Of a stretch of 64,000 nucleotides of DNA, positions 57,843 to 64,000 are shown one piece after another. Origin of the DNA: Ulota crispa (Eukaryota > Streptophyta > Bryopsida > Orthotrichales > Orthotrichaceae); assembly GCA_963920765.1 (NCBI GenBank), contig OY987244.1, forward strand, positions 29,058,358-29,122,357, read 5' to 3'. The notes under the pieces are model-generated. The model saw only the letters and a program-made list of their open reading frames with translations. It was not told the origin of the DNA and did not search any database. The number at the start of each line of letters is the position of its first letter. The first letter of the stretch is position 1. The position numbers and the translations under genes are program-made.

Positions 57843-57911
57843 CTAAGTTTTCTATTGTGATACTTAGGGTGGTAATGAAGAGGCTTGTGAGACAAAGAAT
57901 TTGATGATTAA

Positions 57912-58143
57912 TCCCCGAAGGACCCTTGGGCTCTACAGATACGGTACCAAGTACCAAATACAGTAGTAATCAGTATTCAGAAGTTTGAATAAGCTAGAAA
58001 TTAAGTGTTACAATCATACATATTGAAGGGTCATACGATGGTGGGTGCATGATTTTTTTTTGGAAAGCCCTCAAAGCAGATCAAATACGGTTATATATAC
58101 GGCCGTACATACGGCCAAAGATGGCCGATAGGCTGTTTAGGGG
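57912..58143. mobile_element. T4 element, 232 bp, relative of 13841
   Basis: Begins TCCCCGAAGGACCCTTGGGC and ends GGCTGTTTAGGGG, with TTAA at 57908-57911 and 58144-58147. Shares CATACATATTGAA, GGAAAGCCCTCAAAGCAG and the CGTACATACGGCC region with 13841-14064. Confidence 0.8.
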
Positions 58144-58191
58144 TTAAATGTAAAAACATGACCATCATACTAAAATGTGAGAAGCCATTAA

Positions 58192-58915
58192 GTCCTCAAG
58201 AACAGTGTTTTTTGACATTTTAGAGGTCACTACAAATGGGTTTTGCTTTTTTTTTTTTTTTTTTTTTTCACACTTGAAGTACCCAAAGAGTAGCTATAAG
58301 GTTCAACAATTTTCATAACTTTTGATTGCATGGTTCAAAAGTTATTGCATGGTCAATTGTTTTCTTTGTTTGTCAAGGTAGCTTGGGCAGCTCAAAAACT
58401 TCTTTAAAAATTACATTTCAAGTTTGTTTGTTTTTAAATTGGTTCTTTAGATCTATATATAGGTAAGAAGCTTTGAATCATTCAATTTCCATTGATGAAA
58501 TGAAAGTTATGAGAAATTTTAACTTCCGGGTAGGTATGGTTTTGAGAGACTCCACACTTACCCGAAAGCTAAAATTTCTCATAACTTTCATCTCATCAAT
58601 GGAAATTGAATGATTCAAAGCTTCTTACCTATATATAGATCTAAAGAACCAATTTAAAAAACAAACAAACTTGAAATGTAATTTTTAAAGAAGTTTTTGA
58701 GCTGCCCAAGCTGTCCTGACAAGCTAAGAAAACAATTGACCATGCAATAACTTTTGAACCATGAAATCAAAAGTTATGAAGATTGTTGAACCTTATAGCT
58801 ACTCCTTGGGTACTTCAAGTGTGAAATAAATAAAAAAACAAATGCAAACCGATTTGTAGTGATCTGCCCAAAGTTGCTAGAATGCCAATAAAAATGCAAC
58901 TTGAGCTTTGAGGGG
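58192..58915. mobile_element. T4 foldback subfamily, 724 bp
   Basis: Left GTCCTCAAGAAC after TTAA (58188-58191); right GAGCTTTGAGGGG before TGAA (58916-58919). The arms are close to perfect inverses over at least 250 bases, for example AGAAGCTTTGAATCATTCAA with its inverse, meeting near 58545. Confidence 0.85.
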
Positions 58916-58919
58916 TGAA

Positions 58920-60684
58920 AGAACACATTGCAATCTCAAGTCAATGTTTTCACTTATATGAATAATGAAAAGTTTGCACCTAGCATTTGCCACTTACAAT
59001 GTATTCTAACTCTTCAAGCCCTACATTGATTGAGGCTATGCATGTCCTTTAGGATGCAATTTATGTTGGATTCCATGTAATTTTGAGTTGACATTTATTT
59101 TGTTACCATCTACATGTTTAGTTCTTTTTACAACAACCCAAGGTGTGGTTCAAAAGTTAGGCCTCAATATGTTTATTTATGTTATTGATATAAAAAATAG
59201 AGGCAATTCAAGGAGCCATTATTTTAGATCTAATTGGTCTAATTTTTTCATACATAAGAAACATAGTTTCAAGAGTTACAAAACATGCAAGCATATGAAT
59301 TGAACTTACAATCCTTTGAAGAAAATTTTCCACTTTCAAGCATTTTTCTGAAACAAAACCCTGCAATTTCATAAGCTAACCAAAGGTATTGGTTTATTTT
59401 TTTAATATTCATGAAAAAACTATAGACCAAGCGGTCATAACCCTTGTCACAAAGTTTGATGTATGAATGCATGGAAAGATGAAAGATGTGATGACAATTG
59501 TGTGTCATGACTTTTGACATTACTTTTGATGAATGAATGCATGGATGGGTGAAATAATTCAAGATGAAATGTGAACTAATGAATAAGCAAAAATTGCAAA
59601 GAGATACAGATTTTCAAATGGTGAACTTGTGCATTGGAGTTTAAATAAACTCTACTTGGATGACAATTGCACTAAAGTAAACGGATATGGATGGATTTGT
59701 GCACTAGAGTTAGACAACTTCACTTGGATAATAAGTGTATTGGGAGTGCATTAAATTTACATAGTTCCAAGATAAAAATAAGGTGTTGGAACTTAGAATT
59801 AGAGTACTCCAAGTAGAAGAAGAGGGGGCTATAATTTCTTGTTGCTTGAAGCACTTTGAAGGGCTAGAATTATGAGTACAATGCATGGGCTTCAGAAACT
59901 ACCAAAAAATGAGTGTTGTTTATGACACTTTTTTTCACCAAGTTTTGACATTAAATTTTCAAAAATTAATTGCAAAAAATCTCATTCTTTTGACAACATA
60001 GTGTCAAAAAACCAATAAAAAAATCCAACAACCTTGATATGGCAAACATCATGTCTAAAGAGGTGTGAAAAGAAGTATAAAAAAAGGTATTGAAGAAAAG
60101 TGTCAAGAAAAGTAATGAAAGAATGTTGAAAATATTGCAAAAAACAATTGAGCAAATACTATAAAAAACCTGTATGTATGTATGTATATGTATATATGTA
60201 TATATATATATATATATATATAATGTTTGCTATATAGAGTGCTACTAATTCATCATGTGGGGTTGCTGAACTTCCAAAAGAGATTCAATGAATTTTCATG
60301 GAAAGACAGAGTAAATTAAATCAAAACAACATTGTTTTAGGTTATTTGGACACTTTGTAATTTGTAATAGGTTTTCAAAATTGCCAACTTCTTCTAACAA
60401 TCTTTTGACGACACAAATATTTGACGTTTTATATTACATACTTTTTGACATCACTGTGTCAAACATTGTCTCAACATGATTTTCTGATATGTTAGTGTCA
60501 AAATTTGTGTTAAAAATGGTTTGACACTATTTGTAACACTTTGGTATCAAAATGTAAGTTGATATATATTTTGATACTTTACAGTAAATAATGCATGAAT
60601 TCTTGATTTTTGAAATTTTAATATTGTAAATAGTGAAAGGAAAGAATATAACTAGTTTAGATTTTTTTTAAACAACACCCTTAG
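58920..60684. other. Stretch without a supported gene
   Basis: A+T-rich. Contains a TATG/TA dinucleotide run at about 60174-60221 and several scattered TTTTGACA-type words, but no gene. Confidence 0.35.
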
Positions 60685-61329
60685 TCCCTAAATGCCCAAG
60701 GTCTTGCTAAGCTTCTTGGAATTTTTATGGAATTGAACAATCAACCAACCTTTCCATAAATCTCATCAAGTTCTTTTAAATTGTAACTGTACAAATTCAA
60801 ACAAAACATGTTAGAGATTACATGGAAAAAGAAAACACAACAATATCATTTATTATTCAAAAGATTATAATGTTTGGATCTAAGGGTGTTAAAACTGCAA
60901 AAGTGACTTCAAGTCTACCAATCCTCATTGTTTATGGCAAATCTAAAAATTTGATCACCAAAATAAGTATTAGGTTTAAGGTATTACATGTCTAACTTGA
61001 ATCAATTTACGTCTTTCAAAATCTACTCCTGTATCTATTTTAAACATAATTCTAATGCCGATTTTGCTCCAAGCACTAGTGTATTTGAGGCTCATTTTCA
61101 AGATCTTCCAACATTAGAAAACCCAAGATTTCAGTGGACAACTTTGTACAAAATCTTGAGTAGAAAAATTATCAACTTTCATTTTCAAAATCAGGTTTTT
61201 AATGTTGAAAATAGACATAAAAACAAACTTGTATTGAATTTTGATTACTACAAATAGTGATTTGATAAGGTTTTATTCATCTTCAAAGTTTTGTAAATAT
61301 CCAAATTAGGTGCCTTGGACATTTTGGGG
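60685..61329. mobile_element. T4 element, 645 bp subfamily, intact and reversed
   Basis: Begins TCCCTAAATGCCCAAGG and ends CCTTGGACATTTTGGGG, flanked by TTAG at 60681-60684 and TTAA at 61330-61333. Internally it is the inverse of 55738-56381. It contains an 89-codon plus-strand frame (60988-61257). Confidence 0.85.
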
Positions 61330-61333
61330 TTAA

Positions 61334-62133
61334 GTGAACAATGAATGAACAATGAATGATTTCAAATGCTTTAATGTAGGAGTTCTTTGAAATGGATGAA
61401 GTATGTCGAAGTATGCTTTAAAAAAATAAACTAGTTTATCTTTCAACTACCCAACAAGTTTGATCGTTGGGTGATTTGTGATTTTTATTGTGCAAAGATG
61501 TGAATGAGTACATGTGGAGATGGATCCATTTAGTAATAGAATGTAACTTTGGGATAATCAACAGCATTGGATGGAATTGAAATCTCAATAACTCTCCTTA
61601 GTCTCAATTTTGTTCCTTCCTTTATGAAATTCGCAAGGTTTCTAGGTATGGCTTCAACTTTTTTTTTGCCTCACACACAAAATGACCTGTTCTTGTGCTT
61701 TCTGATACAAGAAGTACTTGATGATGTTCTTGCCACATATCTATATTCACAAGTTTCCTTGAAAAAGAATTTTGGTATGTTTAATCCCTAAAGTTCTTTT
61801 GTGTTTACATGGTCAAATGCATTAAAATTGACCTCTCTCAAGAAAACAATTAGTGAATCAAATTTTTGAAATTTTTTCAATAATTTAACTGCAAGTTATA
61901 TTATGTCACTTATTTACATACATCCTCTCAAAAATTCAAACTTTGTGCAGGCATACTTCATTAGATTATAACATTTAAAGTAGGGGCAAAATTTTTTTTG
62001 AAGCTTCTCTCTCGGGTGTCATTTTTCAGTTGTTCAAAATGATATCCTCCACTTTCTGAATTTATTGTGCAATTTAACTTTATTGTAGAGCATGAAGTTG
62101 GCTATATGCCTCACAAATTTCATGATCACCTGT
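61334..62133. other. Stretch without a supported gene
   Basis: A 74-codon plus-strand frame (61567-61791) has no recognised domain. Nothing else is supported. Confidence 0.35.
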
Positions 62134-62690
62134 GGGGTCTTTATTTTGTCAAAGACACTGAAAATTGCCATTTCTATTGCAAAAAGTAAAAAAGTTTAAA
62201 AATTGGACCATTTTCAAATCTAGCCATAGGATCTTGTACTAGACTAGTATAAGAATGTGAGAAAAAAATTCCAAAACTTTGACCACCCACACTGCAAGAT
62301 ATTTGAGTTTAAAGTGTAAAAGACAATCATTTTTGCACCTTGCATGACCAAATTATTTGAATTTGAACTTTTCTAACTTCAAATATTTGCACCACAAATT
62401 TTTGAGGTTTATTTCTGTATGGTGGAAAATTGAGTTGAGAATCTTTGGAAAAAAATCAAAACAAAAATCACTTAATTTTCATTCTTAAAAAAAACATTAG
62501 GTAAAAGAAGATATGAGGTTGAACAAAAACTTAAATTGTTAATAACCCTACAATAGAACTGAAATGCAATAATCCCAATGGTGAGATTGTTCTAGCAAGC
62601 AAACTTCACCCATTAGCAAAATTTTGAACCCTCCAGAGGGCCCTTAAAAAACTGTGCCGCACTATATAACGGAGGTGAACAAAATAGTAT

Positions 62691-62723
<33 letters not shown>

Positions 62724-63327
62724 ATAATTATAGTTATAATTATTATTTTTAAACTAAAACCACCGTGGCACATCATATGACACACTGCAGATGTCAGAAA
62801 TGGCAAATTTTGATAGTCAGAAATGGCAGCTTTTTCTCTATATGCACATCTCCCAAGTGGAGTTAGGGGCCTTCTAGAGGGCTCAAAATTTTGCTAATGC
62901 TTTCCAACAATATTTTTGAAAAACTGTTAAACTTACATTCAAAAATGAAGTTTATAAGTTATTTTTTTAAATTGATGCTTGAATTGCCCAAAGAACAAGA
63001 TTGTCCATAATTTTCTCATAACTAGTCCAAATGGAATGGATCAAAGCTTCAAATGTAGGCAAAGCTATAACCTATGAGAAAAAAAACCAATTTTTTTCTT
63101 CAGATTTTTGTAGGTTCTTTTTGCTACCTGATCTTCATAAATTTGTGCTTATTAAGGCATAACTTTTGCTTTTGGGCATAGATTGGAATAAAAATGATAT
63201 TCCCCAAAAGCTAATTTGATTTTCTATCTTCAAAAAGAGTTTCAAAAAATCAAGATAAAAATTGAGGTTGTAGGTGCTTGTCCAAGATCTCATTTGTTCC
63301 CTAAGGGGACACTTAAGGATTTAGGGA
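62134..63327. mobile_element. T4 element, about 910 bp subfamily, with a nested insert
   Basis: The right end ACACTTAAGGATTTAGGGA is followed by TTAA (63328-63331). The left end is degraded and placed only approximately (CTGTGGGGTCTTTATTTTGT). Subtracting the 289 bp insert leaves about 905 bp, near the copy at 44126. Confidence 0.7.
62611..62899. mobile_element. MITE without target duplication, 289 bp
   Basis: Perfect 17 bp ends CATTAGCAAAATTTTGA and TCAAAATTTTGCTAATG, extending imperfectly to about 34 bp. The host T4 copy at 44126 reads (as the inverse) CTTCACCCTTTCC; here CTTCACC and CTTTCC simply flank the element. An (AT)n run lies at about 62687-62722. Confidence 0.85.
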
Positions 63328-63331
63328 TTAA

Positions 63332-64000
63332 AACATAGTGGAAAAAATTAGAAGCAAAAATTGCTTTCTTGAAATTGTCATTACATTAAGAAAACTTCAC
63401 CAAAGAGATTCTTATAGAAATAAATCTCAATTACAAAATCCGTACATTGCAAACCTAGAATATCATGTGGAGTACTTGCCAAAGTGATTCAAAAAATAAA
63501 ATAAAGAGTAAGATAGAAGTTATTACATAGCCAAGGAGAGTTGACTGCAAATTTTGCCCATTGACCAAGCCATTGTAAAGTGCTTTTGAACACTATTTGG
63601 GCAACGCCCTTCCCCAATCCCTTTGTTTCAATTTTTTTTTGAGGATGCCCGTGTTGACATCTAAATCACATTTGGTACCATATCTCACTCAAAATTTATT
63701 CAATTCCACTTTTTTTTGGGAGGTATGCAAGCTTTTCAATATGAGCACATGCACCCTTATTTTCACAATCTTATCTTTTGTATTTACTTGGGAAATGCTT
63801 GCCCAAATATCCTAGAAGCCCAAAGTGGGCTTCTTGGTCCTTTAGGGGTTTCAAAAAAAAAAAAATGCATTGGATTAATGCAATTTTTACATGTGACAAC
63901 TTTTTGAAACATCCTAAATAAGTATTTGTAAGAAACCACACAATTTTTTTTTTGTACATAACACAAGCCACGGGTGTTTTCTTCGTGTATTAGATATAAT
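63332..64000. other. Stretch with one loose T4 end
   Basis: GGTCCTTTAGGGG at 63835-63847 is a T4 right end, preceded by a hairpin AGAAGCCCAAAGTGGGCTTCT, but no matching left end or TTAA is found. Short overlapping frames at 63597-63971 are not supported as genes. Confidence 0.4.

Overview
This window looks like gene-poor, A+T-rich nuclear DNA from a land plant. The evidence is one exon that reads clearly as the start of a plant family 3 aldehyde dehydrogenase (658-876, minus strand), a decayed PIF/Harbinger transposase (16389-17215), and many small inverted-repeat transposons of plant types (Stowaway, Tourist/Harbinger, CACTA, Mutator-like). I cannot name the species. I see no rRNA, tRNA, CRISPR, operon or organelle gene, and no complete protein-coding gene.

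The most striking content is a family I call T4. It has about 25 copies of 70 bp to 1.6 kb. Copies are nearly always flanked by TTAA on both sides, begin with CCCC (or close variants), end with GGGG, and carry ends like CCCCTAAATGCCC. Together they cover roughly a quarter of the window. TTAA targets with C-run ends are the signature of piggyBac-type elements, which to my knowledge are not known as an abundant class in land plants. No matching transposase is visible here. Several copies stand head to tail sharing one TTAA (13214-14644, 39873-42227, 44122-45387, 55734-57153). Subfamilies have constant core lengths once nested inserts are subtracted (about 645 bp, about 910 bp, and 720-765 bp near-perfect foldbacks).

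A second layer is formed by TA-target MITEs. One large group has ends AGGTAGGAGCACCCATAAG (types A and B, with type A nested inside B at 43180). A second has GGGGTAGTCA ends, and there are classical Stowaway copies. At 46914-47329 two different MITEs were inserted one after the other at the same TA. A 289 bp insert at 62611 has 17 bp perfect inverted ends and no target duplication when compared with its empty site.

Layout: 1-930 ALDH3 first exon with a MITE in its first intron. 930-4860 gene-edge sequence with a possible minus-strand 5' leader near 4000-4370. 4856-16106 dense MITEs and T4 copies. 16389-20200 Harbinger remnants and a triple-hairpin Tourist MITE. 20200-26200 A+T-rich sequence with few landmarks. 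26200-30112 T4 and MITE copies. 30113-34500 nearly featureless A+T-rich DNA. 34588-35016 a gene-like open frame. 35071-37494 Harbinger, CACTA and Mutator-like elements. 37852-63331 the densest T4 and MITE region, broken by a candidate terminal exon at 54458-54629 and simple tandem repeats at 52147, 55198 and 57712.
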